NCBI RefSeq assembly: GCF_900174585.1
Contig: NZ_FWPT01000001.1
Span: 434,001 to 498,000 of the forward strand
Origin: Parendozoicomonas haliclonae
Lineage (GTDB): Bacteria; Pseudomonadota; Gammaproteobacteria; Pseudomonadales; Endozoicomonadaceae
Length of the DNA stretch: 64,000 nucleotides
Reading direction: 5' to 3'
Position numbers and translations under genes: made by a program. The notes below the pieces were generated by a model, which was not told where the DNA came from, did no database searches, and worked only from the letters and a program-made list of their open reading frames with translations. Shown piece after piece: positions 45,447 to 56,188 of this stretch (position 1 is its first letter; each line of letters begins with the position of its first letter).

Positions 45447-45460
45447 AATTTTCGTTTTTT
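45439..45460 (+). terminator. Short terminator at the end of fxsA
   Basis: A 5-bp stem ACGAA/TTCGT (45439-45443, 45451-45455) across the stop codon, followed by a run of T to 45460. The stem is weak but the U-tract is good. Confidence 0.4.
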
Positions 45461-45471
45461 TATTGGAGTGG

Positions 45472-45500
45472 GGTTGAAATGCGAAATGGCTGCCCCCACT
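45472..45500 (+). promoter_or_regulatory. Sigma-32 (RpoH) heat-shock promoter of groESL
   Basis: GGTTGAAA at 45472-45479, 13 bases, then CCCCCACT at 45493-45500 match the sigma-32 consensus CTTGAAA-N(11-16)-CCCCATNT. It lies about 240 bp before groES, so the leader is long. No CIRCE repeat is seen. Confidence 0.75.
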
Positions 45501-45740
45501 CATGTCGGGCGATCGGAAAAAACAGAAAACTTCTGCTATCTAATACCGGTAAAAAAGCCGTTGGTACGCTTCAACGGACAGCATCGGCGAAATGCAGAAT
45601 TCTGTGATCAACTGTTTTGACCGATATGGTAGTGTTTTCTGCCTTGTCGGTTGCGGGTTAAACCGCAACATTTTGGGAATTGCCGGCTTACCGGCCGAGT
45701 GACTATTTAATCTCTAAGAAAAGAGTTGGAGAGGCTATCA

Positions 45741-46037
45741 ATGAAGCTCCGTCCTTTGCGTGACCAGGTGCTCGTGCGCCGTTTCGAAAGTGAAACTACA
45801 ACTTCCGGTGGTATCGTTCTGCCAGGAAAGGCCGAGAAGACCAATCGCGGTGAAGTTGTTGCAGCCGGCGCTGGCCGTATCGATAACAATGGCAACCTGA
45901 TTGAACTGGCTGTGAAGGTGGGTGACAAGGTCGTTTTCGGCGGTTACCACAGCGATTCCAACACCATCAAGATCGATGGCGTTGAGCACGTGCTGATGTC
46001 TGAATCTGACATCCTGGCTGTTATCGAAGCTGAATAA
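45741..46037 (+). CDS. groES: Co-chaperonin GroES
   Basis: A 98-residue GroES, the heptameric lid of the GroEL chamber. The sequence [14 protein letters not shown], the mobile loop [16 protein letters not shown] (about 17-32, with the GIVL that binds GroEL) and the end [14 protein letters not shown] are standard. ATG at 45741 with GGAGAGG upstream is chosen over an in-frame start at 45726. It is co-transcribed with groEL, 37 bp downstream, from a sigma-32 promoter. Confidence 0.97.
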   Translation: MKLRPLRDQVLVRRFESETTTSGGIVLPGKAEKTNRGEVVAAGAGRIDNNGNLIELAVKVGDKVVFGGYHSDSNTIKIDGVEHVLMSESDILAVIEAE

Positions 46038-46062
46038 GCGAACGACTTCTAACTCAAACTAA

Positions 46063-47715
<1,653 letters not shown>

Positions 47716-47752
47716 TCATCCCCCAACCCATAAACTCTTTTAGAAAACCCCG

Positions 47753-47784
47753 ACGCGCCCTGAGAAATCAGGGCGCGTTTTTTT
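47753..47784 (+). terminator. Rho-independent terminator of groESL
   Basis: An 11-bp perfect stem, ACGCGCCCTGA (47753-47763), loop GAAA, and its complement (47768-47778), followed by seven T. Confidence 0.93.
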
Positions 47785-47843
47785 GTGCCTGCTTATAACT
47801 GGCAAGATGATTGATTTCGTTCTAAATAAATATCTCTTTTAAG

Positions 47844-49595
47844 ATGTTTGCGGTGTATGGGGGGAGGTCTTTGATCAAGGCATGGGTGAAAATCTGGCTG
47901 ATGATGTGCTGTGCCTTCCTCATCCTGCCATCTCTGTCCCGTGCCATTATCGGGCAGGACGATTTACCTACACTGGCCAGTCTGATTTACAGCTCGGAGA
48001 GAATGTCTATCTGGTTGTCCAATGACGGACGGGCTATTTACTACCAGTCTCGGGGCAATCTTGATCTGATAAAACCCAAAAGGTGGGCACTCACCGATCT
48101 AACGCTGCCGGAAAGTTTCTTCTTATCCGGATCCAGTGGCGCCAGTTCTCAGTCAGTACTTCAGGGAGCTATTACCGTTTATGAGCCCGAGGACCCTGAT
48201 GAGCTTTGCTGGTTAATGCTGGGCAGTTCCTATGGTCTTTACATACTCCCATTCGATCTTTCCCTGACGGATGTTGAATCAATCAGTGGCTTACCGGATT
48301 CGGCTTATGTGCCAGTATTCACCACTTTGCAGCCAGCTATTCCCTCCAATCATCAGGTTTCTATTTCCGGCATACAGATACTCTCCCAGGGAGTGAAGCT
48401 TTATCAGGGAGATAATTTCCATGTAGTAGTGAAGCTGGATAATGAGTTGGCTTTTTATCAGATCCAACATAAGGAAGGGAAAGTGGATTTCTATCTGGTT
48501 GGCGCTATCCAGCTGGACAGGTTTTTGCCACCTGAGGAGCAGGTGAAAGGCGTCGCCCTGTTGAACAACGGACTCTATCTGGCAACGCAAAAACGGCTTT
48601 ACTGGTTTCAAATGTCTCCTTATGGGCTTCATATCAAGAAGCCGACGCAGACTATTGATCCCAATGATCTACTGTCCGTCGGGCACAGCAAGCACCCGCG
48701 CCATACCGATGTCAGGCAAACTATTCAGTCAATGACTGTGACGAAGAGTGCGAAAGGGCAGGAGTTCCTTACTCTGGGATTGGATGATGCCATTCTGGTC
48801 GGGCGTGAAGGACAGTATTGGCATGACTTCCATCCGGTAATGGGACAGAAGGAGTTGGATATTAAGCCTCTGCTGGCCATTCTCGATACCTCGGAAAAGA
48901 TGTTTTATACCGAAGAAAAAAGCATTCTGGATGATTCTGGCTGCGAGAAGTTAGTTTGTAAACCCTACGAGAGTACCAGCAAACTTCCTGATCTTGCCGC
49001 CTATTTTCAAAATCACAGAGTTCAGGTCTGGCCGGAAAACAAACCAGGTGATGAGGATAATGACGAGGAGGATACTCTGGGGGCTGCGGGCATGTCACCG
49101 ATGGAAACCTCTGATAATACCAGCCTGGTATTCAAGGTTCCGCTGCATAAGTTGCCGGACACCAGTAGTTACTCACCCAGCTCGTCAACTGCGAGCGTGG
49201 ATAGCAATCAGACAGATCCCCGAGCAGCCTGGCTGACCTCTCCGACTATAACGGGGTTACCACGTCAGCCTTCACATTTACGCTCTGCCTCAGGCAGTAT
49301 GTTGAGACCCTATAGCATGGGCTGGCGTAACTGGCGCACTTCTGAAGGGCATGACAGTGAAAGTTCCTCAGAAAGTGTGGGCGATGACGTGCGGCGAAAC
49401 TCCTACAGTGGAGGCGCTATGCCCAGGCGAAGGCACCAAAGTATCGCTTGTCCAGCATCAACACATCCTTATATTCAGGAACCGAATGCCGTTCAGCATG
49501 TGGCAAGCAGTTATCCGAGTATGTCGGAGCGGCGACAAATATCCACTATGTTCAACAGCTCCGGCAGCCTGTCCAGCAATGGGCGTAAGCAATAG
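47844..49595 (+). CDS. Large secreted orphan with disordered basic-Ser tail
   Basis: A 583-residue protein I do not recognise. Its signal-like segment (IKAWVKIWLMMCCAFLILPSLSRA) lies at about residues 11-34. The middle has repeated strand pairs with WLSNDGRAIYYQ and FHVVVKLDNELAFYQIQ, again propeller-like. The last about 150 residues are low-complexity, rich in S, R, P, with RRNSYSGG and RRRHQSIA. It has the same architecture as the orphan upstream of fxsA without obvious sequence identity. ATG at 47844 lacks a Shine-Dalgarno; a TTG after GGGAGG (about 47872) is an alternative. Confidence 0.65.
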   Translation: MFAVYGGRSLIKAWVKIWLMMCCAFLILPSLSRAIIGQDDLPTLASLIYSSERMSIWLSNDGRAIYYQSRGNLDLIKPKRWALTDLTLPESFFLSGSSGASSQSVLQGAITVYEPEDPDELCWLMLGSSYGLYILPFDLSLTDVESISGLPDSAYVPVFTTLQPAIPSNHQVSISGIQILSQGVKLYQGDNFHVVVKLDNELAFYQIQHKEGKVDFYLVGAIQLDRFLPPEEQVKGVALLNNGLYLATQKRLYWFQMSPYGLHIKKPTQTIDPNDLLSVGHSKHPRHTDVRQTIQSMTVTKSAKGQEFLTLGLDDAILVGREGQYWHDFHPVMGQKELDIKPLLAILDTSEKMFYTEEKSILDDSGCEKLVCKPYESTSKLPDLAAYFQNHRVQVWPENKPGDEDNDEEDTLGAAGMSPMETSDNTSLVFKVPLHKLPDTSSYSPSSSTASVDSNQTDPRAAWLTSPTITGLPRQPSHLRSASGSMLRPYSMGWRNWRTSEGHDSESSSESVGDDVRRNSYSGGAMPRRRHQSIACPASTHPYIQEPNAVQHVASSYPSMSERRQISTMFNSSGSLSSNGRKQ

Positions 49596-49610
49596 CGATC
49601 TTAGTGGGGC

Positions 49611-50465
49611 TTAACGGATACCAATGGCACCCTTGCAAAAACCCTCGTTAGCAATGACTTTAATATTTTCGCTGCCGGTTTTATCGAGCATGCATTGAGC
49701 CAGATGGTCGGCCAGCAGTTCGATAGTGGTGTCGGTTTCCAGCAGGTAGCAATGGCTTTCTGGAATCGATAGCAGGAAGTCGCCCTGATTGGCTGTGTAG
49801 GCAAAGGTCAGATGTTGCTGGCCGTTATGTTGGTAACGAGACTGAAGGTCTTCTGTTGTGGCTAGATAAATATCCCGCCAGGACTTCGCCTGTTCTTGAG
49901 CCAGTTCTTCTCTCTCTTCACCGCAGATAAAAACCTTTAGTGGTGACCGGTGTCCGTGGGCAATGCGCTGGCAGTCGCCACTGTGCTTTTTTAAACCATG
50001 GCTGTAATGGAAGTAGGCGCCTTGAATCGTATCCGGGTAGAGGGAGAACTCGATGCCGGTCACGTTATCCGGCAGTTGTTTCAATACATGCTCTTCCAGC
50101 AGTGGTCTGACATTCTCGGGGGTAATTTCGGATACCGGCAGAGACATAATCGCCTGTTCCGGAGCCTGACAGATAATCTCATTGCCTGAATTTATATTAA
50201 GACGAACAGAGCGTTGCTTATCAGCCAACTCTTCAACCTGTATGGCTGGGTGCAGTGCAGGAACCAGCAATGCGTGATCAGCTGAACTGTCGATCATGGC
50301 CTTGATCTCTTTTTTGACGTGACCAAAGTCAAACACCATCCCCTCTTCGTTCAGTTCACCGGAAAGAATGACATCGACCAGCCAGGTTTCTCCAACCAGC
50401 CCGCGCTCAGGACAGAGGTAGGAGAAATCAATGGTGGTCAGCTGGTTTACGAAGAGTGAGCTCAT
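49611..50465 (-). CDS. Tandem 6-pyruvoyl-tetrahydropterin-synthase/QueD-like protein
   Basis: A 284-residue protein with two PTPS/QueD-type domains. The N-terminal half keeps the MVFDFGHVKKEIKAMID...DHALLVP block but not the zinc histidines of a QueD. The C-terminal half keeps FHYSHGLKKHSGDCQRIAHGHRSPLKV, with C-x4-HGH matching the catalytic Cys and zinc ligands, and TDTTIELLADHL near the end. It may make a pterin or 7-deazaguanine intermediate (6-carboxy-tetrahydropterin for queuosine). No other queuosine gene is adjacent. Start at ATG 50465; a start at 50492 is possible. Confidence 0.78.
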   Translation of the reverse strand: MSSLFVNQLTTIDFSYLCPERGLVGETWLVDVILSGELNEEGMVFDFGHVKKEIKAMIDSSADHALLVPALHPAIQVEELADKQRSVRLNINSGNEIICQAPEQAIMSLPVSEITPENVRPLLEEHVLKQLPDNVTGIEFSLYPDTIQGAYFHYSHGLKKHSGDCQRIAHGHRSPLKVFICGEEREELAQEQAKSWRDIYLATTEDLQSRYQHNGQQHLTFAYTANQGDFLLSIPESHCYLLETDTTIELLADHLAQCMLDKTGSENIKVIANEGFCKGAIGIR

Positions 50466-50511
50466 ATCTGGTCTTATTATTACTGCGATCAAAGACTGGG
50501 GATTTTAGGGG

Positions 50512-51648
50512 TTATCCGTCATCAGTGCTATCCGTCGTTTGTGGGTGCGCAGTTCCAGAATGACTTTTGATCGGGCGAATGGTCGTGATCACCGGCATAT
50601 GATCCGAGATATCCAAAGGCAGATGCCGTATGCGAGAGTCCTGTGACTGAAGGTAGTGGGGATGAAAAATATAATCGACAATCAAGTCCAGTCCATCGGT
50701 GTTCAAATCATAAGCGGTTAGCCAGCGGGAGCGCTCTTGCTCAACATCTTTGATGGCGGGAATCCCCGTAAAGTGTTGGTAAAAAGGTACCAGTGGAGAT
50801 TTCGGCGCATAGTGGTGTTGCTGGTTTGCAGGTAACTCCTCATGAAACCCTGGGGGGATCAGGTTGAAATCACCGGTCAGCAACCAGTTAATGTGGGCGT
50901 TCGTGAGTTGGGTCAAGCGTTGATAAACACGAAATATCTGTGCTCCCATTTTGCCCCGCTGCAGGGTTGGAGCATCAAGGTGGGTGTTGATCAGAGTAAG
51001 GCGTTCGCCGTTTTCAAGAGGCAGCTGGGTTTCCATTAAAGAGTGGCGTGGGTAAAAAGGGACCAGAACTCGCACATTGCGGGTTGCCGGAAGGCGCTCC
51101 AGTTGGGCACTGTCCAGCTGGTAACGGCTCATAGTGACCAGCCCCAGATCAATAGGCCCCATCATGTTTTTCTGGGGAACCAGCTTTGGTTTCCAGTAAC
51201 TGCCATAGCTGTAGCAAGGCAGAATGTCTTTCAGTTTTTGGTAGAGCCGATCAAGCTGATCCTGATAAAAGGTGATGGGGTGGCTTCGGAGAACTTCCTG
51301 CAGCTGCAGGATATCCGGTTGTTCCTGCCGGATAATCTCAACAATTCTATCCAGATTCTTATCAAGCAGCTCCTCCGTCAGGGGCGGCTTATCGAAGGTG
51401 CTGGACCAATAGGGATAGTACTCGCCTGCCAGAAACTGAATATTCCAGTTCATAACTTTCAACGGCCTGTCTGCGGGGGCGACAGGTGACGAGGCTGGGC
51501 AATGAACAGGCAAGGCCTGATGGAGCGGTGGGTGATAGCCAAATAAACGGGGAATGCTCCAGGTCAGTGCTCCGGCCGTTGAGAGTACGAGCACGAGTGC
51601 TGTCGAAATAACCGTAAATCCCTGTTGTGATTTTACTGGTTTTTGCAT
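50512..51648 (-). CDS. Endonuclease/exonuclease/phosphatase family protein, membrane-anchored
   Basis: A 378-residue protein with an N-terminal hydrophobic anchor (about 9-32) and an EEP hydrolase domain. Catalytic segments in order: MNWNIQFLAG, DILQLQEVLRS (metal-binding Glu), INTHLD, LTGDFNLIP and SDHMPVITTI. Members include DNase I, sphingomyelinase and phosphoinositide phosphatases. Without a tighter family I cannot say whether the substrate is DNA, RNA or a lipid. The anchor suggests it acts in the periplasm. Confidence 0.86.
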   Translation of the reverse strand: MQKPVKSQQGFTVISTALVLVLSTAGALTWSIPRLFGYHPPLHQALPVHCPASSPVAPADRPLKVMNWNIQFLAGEYYPYWSSTFDKPPLTEELLDKNLDRIVEIIRQEQPDILQLQEVLRSHPITFYQDQLDRLYQKLKDILPCYSYGSYWKPKLVPQKNMMGPIDLGLVTMSRYQLDSAQLERLPATRNVRVLVPFYPRHSLMETQLPLENGERLTLINTHLDAPTLQRGKMGAQIFRVYQRLTQLTNAHINWLLTGDFNLIPPGFHEELPANQQHHYAPKSPLVPFYQHFTGIPAIKDVEQERSRWLTAYDLNTDGLDLIVDYIFHPHYLQSQDSRIRHLPLDISDHMPVITTIRPIKSHSGTAHPQTTDSTDDG

Positions 51649-51818
51649 TGCTGTTTGCCGTTGTTATTGGTGACTGTTGCGAGCCGCCGCAAGCTTAGAC
51701 AAAAGCGCAGAGATTGCCGGTGATCATTCGCCGTTATTGAGTTGCTCCGGCTTTTGGGGCCATACTCGCAGGACACAATAATGATCAGCGTGTAACAGAA
51801 GTAACAGGAGTGCTAAAC

Positions 51819-53147
51819 GTGACACCTAAACAGCCCGCCTCTGCTGAGCTGAGTTCCATTACCCCTGATGATATGGCTTTTGACCGGGACCATATCTGGC
51901 ACCCTTATACCTCTGTTACACATCCCACTCCGGTGTTTCCGGTTGAGTCAGCACATGGTGCACGGATTCGTCTGGCGGATGGCCGCGAACTGGTCGATGG
52001 CATGGCATCCTGGTGGTCGGCGGTTCATGGCTACAACCATCCACAAATGAATGCGGCGGCCCATGCCCAGATTGACCGGTTCTCCCATGTGATGTTTGGT
52101 GGTCTGACCCACAAGCCTGCGATTGAACTGTGTCGCAAACTGGTGGAGATGACACCGGAACCTCTGCAAACGGTTTTTCTTGCAGACTCTGGCTCTGTCT
52201 CTGTTGAGATATCGATCAAGATGGCGGTTCAGTACTGGCGTTGCCGGGACGATGAACGGCGGAGCAAACTGCTGACCATTCGCAATGGCTATCACGGCGA
52301 TACCATTGGCGCCATGGCAGTCTGTGATCCGGTCAACGGCATGCACAGTCTGTTCCGCGGCATTATGCTGGAGCATGTATTTGTAGATTCACCGGAGTGC
52401 CGTTTCGAGGATGAGTGGGACGAACGCTATATCGAAGAGTTTGCCTGCACGCTGAAGGAACACCACAGAGATCTGGTGGGTGTCATTATGGAGCCGGTAG
52501 TGCAGGGCGCTGGCGGGATGCGATTCTATTCCCCTCACTATCTGCGCCGGGTCAGTGAACTGTGTAAAGAGTACGGCATCCTGCTGATTCTGGACGAGAT
52601 CGCCACAGGCTTTGGTCGAACCGGTAAGCTGTTTGCCTGCGAGCATGCCGGCATCGTTCCGGACATTATGACGGTGGGTAAAGCTCTGACCGGTGGTTAT
52701 ATGACCATGGCGGCGGTGATCTGCTCAGAGCACGTCAGTAAAACTATCTGTGACCGCAGTGCGATGATGCACGGACCGACCTTTATGGGTAACCCGCTTG
52801 CCTGCAGTGTGGCCTGTGCCAGCCTGGATATTATTGCGACTGGGGAGTGGCAGGAGCAGGTCGCGAACCTGGAAGCGGGGATGAAGGAAGGTTTGGAACC
52901 TTGCCGTGATATGGCTGCGGTGGCTGATGTCCGTGTACTTGGTGGCATCGGCGTGGTCGAATTAAAGCAACCGGTTGATATGCAGGTGATCCAGCCTCGG
53001 CTGGTGGAAGAGGGCGTATGGGTACGCCCGTTTGGCAAGCTGCTCTACCTGCTGCCGCCTTATGTGATCAGCAAAGAGGAACTCAGCTTCCTGTGCGCAG
53101 CTATATGCCGTGTTGTAGAAGAACTCTCCAGCCCGGAACAGGTTTAA
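51819..53147 (+). CDS. bioA: Adenosylmethionine--8-amino-7-oxononanoate aminotransferase
   Basis: A biotin-pathway enzyme that makes 7,8-diaminopelargonic acid using SAM as amino donor. The 442-residue length is normal. Family signs are [13 protein letters not shown] near the N terminus (H-P-Y-T is BioA-specific), [33 protein letters not shown] and the PLP lysine in [15 protein letters not shown] at 51819 has AGGAG eight bases upstream and is preferred to GTG at 51810. bioBFCD are not nearby, so this is an orphan bioA. Confidence 0.95.
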   Translation: MTPKQPASAELSSITPDDMAFDRDHIWHPYTSVTHPTPVFPVESAHGARIRLADGRELVDGMASWWSAVHGYNHPQMNAAAHAQIDRFSHVMFGGLTHKPAIELCRKLVEMTPEPLQTVFLADSGSVSVEISIKMAVQYWRCRDDERRSKLLTIRNGYHGDTIGAMAVCDPVNGMHSLFRGIMLEHVFVDSPECRFEDEWDERYIEEFACTLKEHHRDLVGVIMEPVVQGAGGMRFYSPHYLRRVSELCKEYGILLILDEIATGFGRTGKLFACEHAGIVPDIMTVGKALTGGYMTMAAVICSEHVSKTICDRSAMMHGPTFMGNPLACSVACASLDIIATGEWQEQVANLEAGMKEGLEPCRDMAAVADVRVLGGIGVVELKQPVDMQVIQPRLVEEGVWVRPFGKLLYLLPPYVISKEELSFLCAAICRVVEELSSPEQV

Positions 53148-53166
53148 TTATTTTCTTATCAAGGCA

Positions 53167-54408
53167 TCAGGCGGCCGAAGCGTCTGATGCCCGTTCCTCT
53201 TCTGCTGACTCTCTGTCCACAATGCAGGTCACACAGGCATCGGACCAGACATTGATGGCGCTCTCCAGCATATCGATCAAGGCATAGACCGGCAGGATCA
53301 CACCCATCAGTTCAATAGGCACATTCATGGTGGCCAGCAATGTGCTGGCCAGCAGGAAACAGCCCATGGGCACACCTGCATTGCCCACGGCGGCAATGGT
53401 GGCGATGGCAATCCAGGCAATCAGCTCAGCGGTGGAAAAGGACATTCCGTTGAGCATGGAGACAAACAGCACGGTAATCAGAATAAATCCGGCGCAGGCA
53501 TTCATGTTAATGGTTGTGCACAGCGGGAAGCTGAATCGTGCTACCCGGGAGCTGACACCAAGGCGGTCTTTCGCGGCCTCCATAGCCACCGGCAATGCGG
53601 CGCTGGATGATTTGGCAAAAAAGGCCACAGTCAGAGCTGGCAACATGCCCCGGAATATTTGCCAGGGCGAGAGCCCTTTAAGTGATAGCAGCAGAGGCAG
53701 TACCACCATAGCCTGCACAAGGTTGGCCAGCACGATGCAGGCAAAATAAAGAGCCAGTTGGCGGCCGACATCATCCTGCCCCAGAGAAACAACAAAGGTG
53801 GTCACAAAGGCCCAGACACCCGCCGGCAGGAGTTTGAGTATGCCGCTGGTCAGCTTCATCACTGCCGCGAAAATATCATCAAACAGCACCTGGAGACGTT
53901 GGCGTCTTTCATCGGGAATCGACAGAATGGCCAGACTGAAGATCAGAGCCAGAAACAGAACGCTGATCACCTGTCCTTCCACAAAGGGAGTCAGAAAGCT
54001 CTCTGGCACAATATTCAAAGCGTACTGCCAATAGCCGGTCTGGGGTGCATTTTGAGCAGGGTTGGCCTCTGGTGGCGTGGACAAGCCACCGGCCGGATCA
54101 AGAATCAGAAACAGGCTGAGAGCAATCGTTGCGGCAATAACGGTTGTTAGCAGTGTGTAGCGGATAACTCTTCCCCCCAACCGGCCTGCCTGCTGGAGGT
54201 TGCCCATGCCGCAGAGCGTGGAGAGGACAGAGAAGAAAATAATCGGCGTGCTGACCAGCTTCAGCAGGCGGATAAACAACTCGCCAATGCCGGTCGCCAG
54301 ATCATTAATAGCAGGGATATTTAACAGACCGCAGACAACCCCAACGGCAGCCGCAATAAGAATCCAGAAGCCGGAATGCTGAATAAGGCTGGCAAAACGC
54401 TGTCTCAT
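53167..54408 (-). CDS. Dicarboxylate/amino acid:cation symporter (DAACS family)
   Basis: A 413-residue inner-membrane transporter with eight-plus hydrophobic segments and hairpin loops. SSSAALPVAMEAA is hairpin 1, and TTINMNACAGFILITVLFVSM corresponds to the NMDGT substrate-site helix of glutamate and aspartate carriers but has NMNAC instead. This points to a subfamily with different substrate choice. The C terminus carries DASAA and a GGCATCAG inverted repeat near the stop. It converges with bioA. Confidence 0.87.
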   Translation of the reverse strand: MRQRFASLIQHSGFWILIAAAVGVVCGLLNIPAINDLATGIGELFIRLLKLVSTPIIFFSVLSTLCGMGNLQQAGRLGGRVIRYTLLTTVIAATIALSLFLILDPAGGLSTPPEANPAQNAPQTGYWQYALNIVPESFLTPFVEGQVISVLFLALIFSLAILSIPDERRQRLQVLFDDIFAAVMKLTSGILKLLPAGVWAFVTTFVVSLGQDDVGRQLALYFACIVLANLVQAMVVLPLLLSLKGLSPWQIFRGMLPALTVAFFAKSSSAALPVAMEAAKDRLGVSSRVARFSFPLCTTINMNACAGFILITVLFVSMLNGMSFSTAELIAWIAIATIAAVGNAGVPMGCFLLASTLLATMNVPIELMGVILPVYALIDMLESAINVWSDACVTCIVDRESAEEERASDASAA

Positions 54409-54533
54409 AATCCCTCCCTGTCTCTTTTGACCCTAGCAATATGACAGGGTGGTAGTTGTAGAGTTCAGGGACAATAGACGCAGACAGCCCGATTACTCAG
54501 TCTGTTTTGCTATTTGCTTATTCACTTATGGCG

Positions 54534-55322
54534 TCAGCTGGCTTCCCGGGCTTTGCGATCGATATGTTCAAGCACCGGCTTCAGGGTTTCCATAGCCTGG
54601 CGTACGGCCGGGAGCTTATGCTGCTGGCTCTGCTGTGTGACTTTGGTCAGCAGTCTGGCGCGATCATCCGGCAGCAGGTGAACAAAGAGTTCCGGAAAGG
54701 TTTTGCCCAGCTCATAGGCGTAGAGCTCCAGCACATCCGGGTTGAACTGGCTGTCCAGGCTCAGATAGTCCAGTGAGCTGCTGGCCAGCAGTGCGGCGGC
54801 ACTTTTGGTATCCATCAAGCCTTCAAGACGGTCCCGGCTCTGTTGATCGCTCTCCGGCAGGGTCAGCCAGAATTCGACAGTCAGTTCAAAGAGCACCGCC
54901 TGCTGGCGCAGTGAGTGGCGCATCAGGCTCAAGGCTTCCCGCCCATAGGGTTGTTGTTTGGCGGAGAAGTCGAAGTAGAGCCGCATAATTTCCCGCAGGC
55001 TGTAAAGAATACGACTGGCCTCTTCCCGGCGGTAATCAAGGGACTGGTAGATATCCATTTGTTCCCGCAGATTGTCTTCACTGACCATACGCTCAAACAC
55101 TGCACCGGTGTAGCTGCCATCACGGCGCGGAAGTGCATCCGGTTGAGTCTCATCGATGGTCTTCAATGCCTGTAGCAGTTCCCGGTAGTCTGCGGAATTC
55201 CATGCACGATTTACATCCGGGATTTTCTGGCCCAGGTACCAGAGTTCATTGGCTTTGAGTGGGGCGCTGAGCAAGGTCAGCAGAAGCAGGGCAACAGAAA
55301 AAAAGGATGCAGGTGAATTCAT
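54534..55322 (-). CDS. Unknown periplasmic helical protein
   Basis: A 262-residue protein I do not recognise. It begins MNSPASFFSVALLLLTLLSA, a signal peptide with cleavage near LKA/NEL. The mature part is mostly charged helix, including repeated LLQALKTIDETQPDALPRR and LRHSLRQQAVLFELTVEFWL-type segments. It is divergent from a TetR gene with a short gap, so the regulator may control it. Start at ATG 55322; the frame stays open further upstream. Confidence 0.68.
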   Translation of the reverse strand: MNSPASFFSVALLLLTLLSAPLKANELWYLGQKIPDVNRAWNSADYRELLQALKTIDETQPDALPRRDGSYTGAVFERMVSEDNLREQMDIYQSLDYRREEASRILYSLREIMRLYFDFSAKQQPYGREALSLMRHSLRQQAVLFELTVEFWLTLPESDQQSRDRLEGLMDTKSAAALLASSSLDYLSLDSQFNPDVLELYAYELGKTFPELFVHLLPDDRARLLTKVTQQSQQHKLPAVRQAMETLKPVLEHIDRKAREAS

Positions 55323-55429
55323 TATTAAGCGCCGGCTTGGAATTATGGTTATACACTTGGCTGCATCCAACAGTACAATACCCTTCCATAGCAGTTCAAT
55401 CCGACAGCAAAACAATAATAATTACGCGC

Positions 55430-56089
55430 ATGTCTACAGAGTGGCTTCAACCGGTTAATTTCCCCAGTGCAGACCTTGGCATTGTTCAGGAGGTCTTTGA
55501 CAATCTCGACGGTCATGATGTGCTGTCGGACAGCCAGACCATGATTGAAATTATGCTGCGGGCCGTTCCGGTGTTTGTCGCCCGGGGGATTTCTGGCACG
55601 ACGGTCAATCATCTGATTAATGCTTCAGGCGTATCCCGCCGCACCTTTTACAAATATTACGCAGGCAAGAGCGCTGTTCTCGAGCATATCTATCGGGCGG
55701 GTGGACGGCTGTTTGTGACCCGGCTGGATCAGATCATCAGTCGAACGTCTTGTGTGGACAGTCTGGTGGAGGAGTCAGTAGGACTGTTTTTTGAACACCA
55801 CGCCAGTATTGGCTCTTTGATTCTTTTGCTGGAAGAAGAGGCCATGCGCCGTGACTCTCCTCTGGCTGCCATGCGACAGAAAATTTATGACCAGGTCGCT
55901 TCACGTCTGAAAGTAGCGATTGCCGATCGCCAACCTTCACCACCGGACACTATGGTTCTTTATACCCTCATCTGGACGATGGAGTCTGCATCCTTGAATT
56001 TGATGCGGGACCAGCGCTACAGCATGGATGATATTAACCGGGTAAAGAAGGTTGTGGTGCATATTCTTAAGAGCTCTCTAACCGGCTAA
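55430..56089 (+). CDS. TetR-family transcriptional regulator
   Basis: A 219-residue TetR-type protein. The DNA-binding helix-turn-helix is GISGTTVNHLINASGVSRRTFYKYYAGKSAVLEHIY (about residues 47-82). The C-terminal effector domain is helical with no known ligand. It is divergent from the unknown periplasmic protein. ATG at 55430 is preferred; upstream open frame to 55307 overlaps the other gene. Confidence 0.86.
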   Translation: MSTEWLQPVNFPSADLGIVQEVFDNLDGHDVLSDSQTMIEIMLRAVPVFVARGISGTTVNHLINASGVSRRTFYKYYAGKSAVLEHIYRAGGRLFVTRLDQIISRTSCVDSLVEESVGLFFEHHASIGSLILLLEEEAMRRDSPLAAMRQKIYDQVASRLKVAIADRQPSPPDTMVLYTLIWTMESASLNLMRDQRYSMDDINRVKKVVVHILKSSLTG

Positions 56090-56188
56090 TTTTTCTCTCC
56101 AGACCGCGCGTAACAAAGAATCCAGCGAATTCCGCAGGCTTTGCTATTTTAAGTGCCCTTATTCATACCCATACCGAAGGGGTTCAGA

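Noticed and set aside
53169-53198. Inverted repeat GGCATCAG/CTGATGCC at the end of the symporter gene
   Set aside because: No U-tract follows on either strand, so I did not call a terminator.
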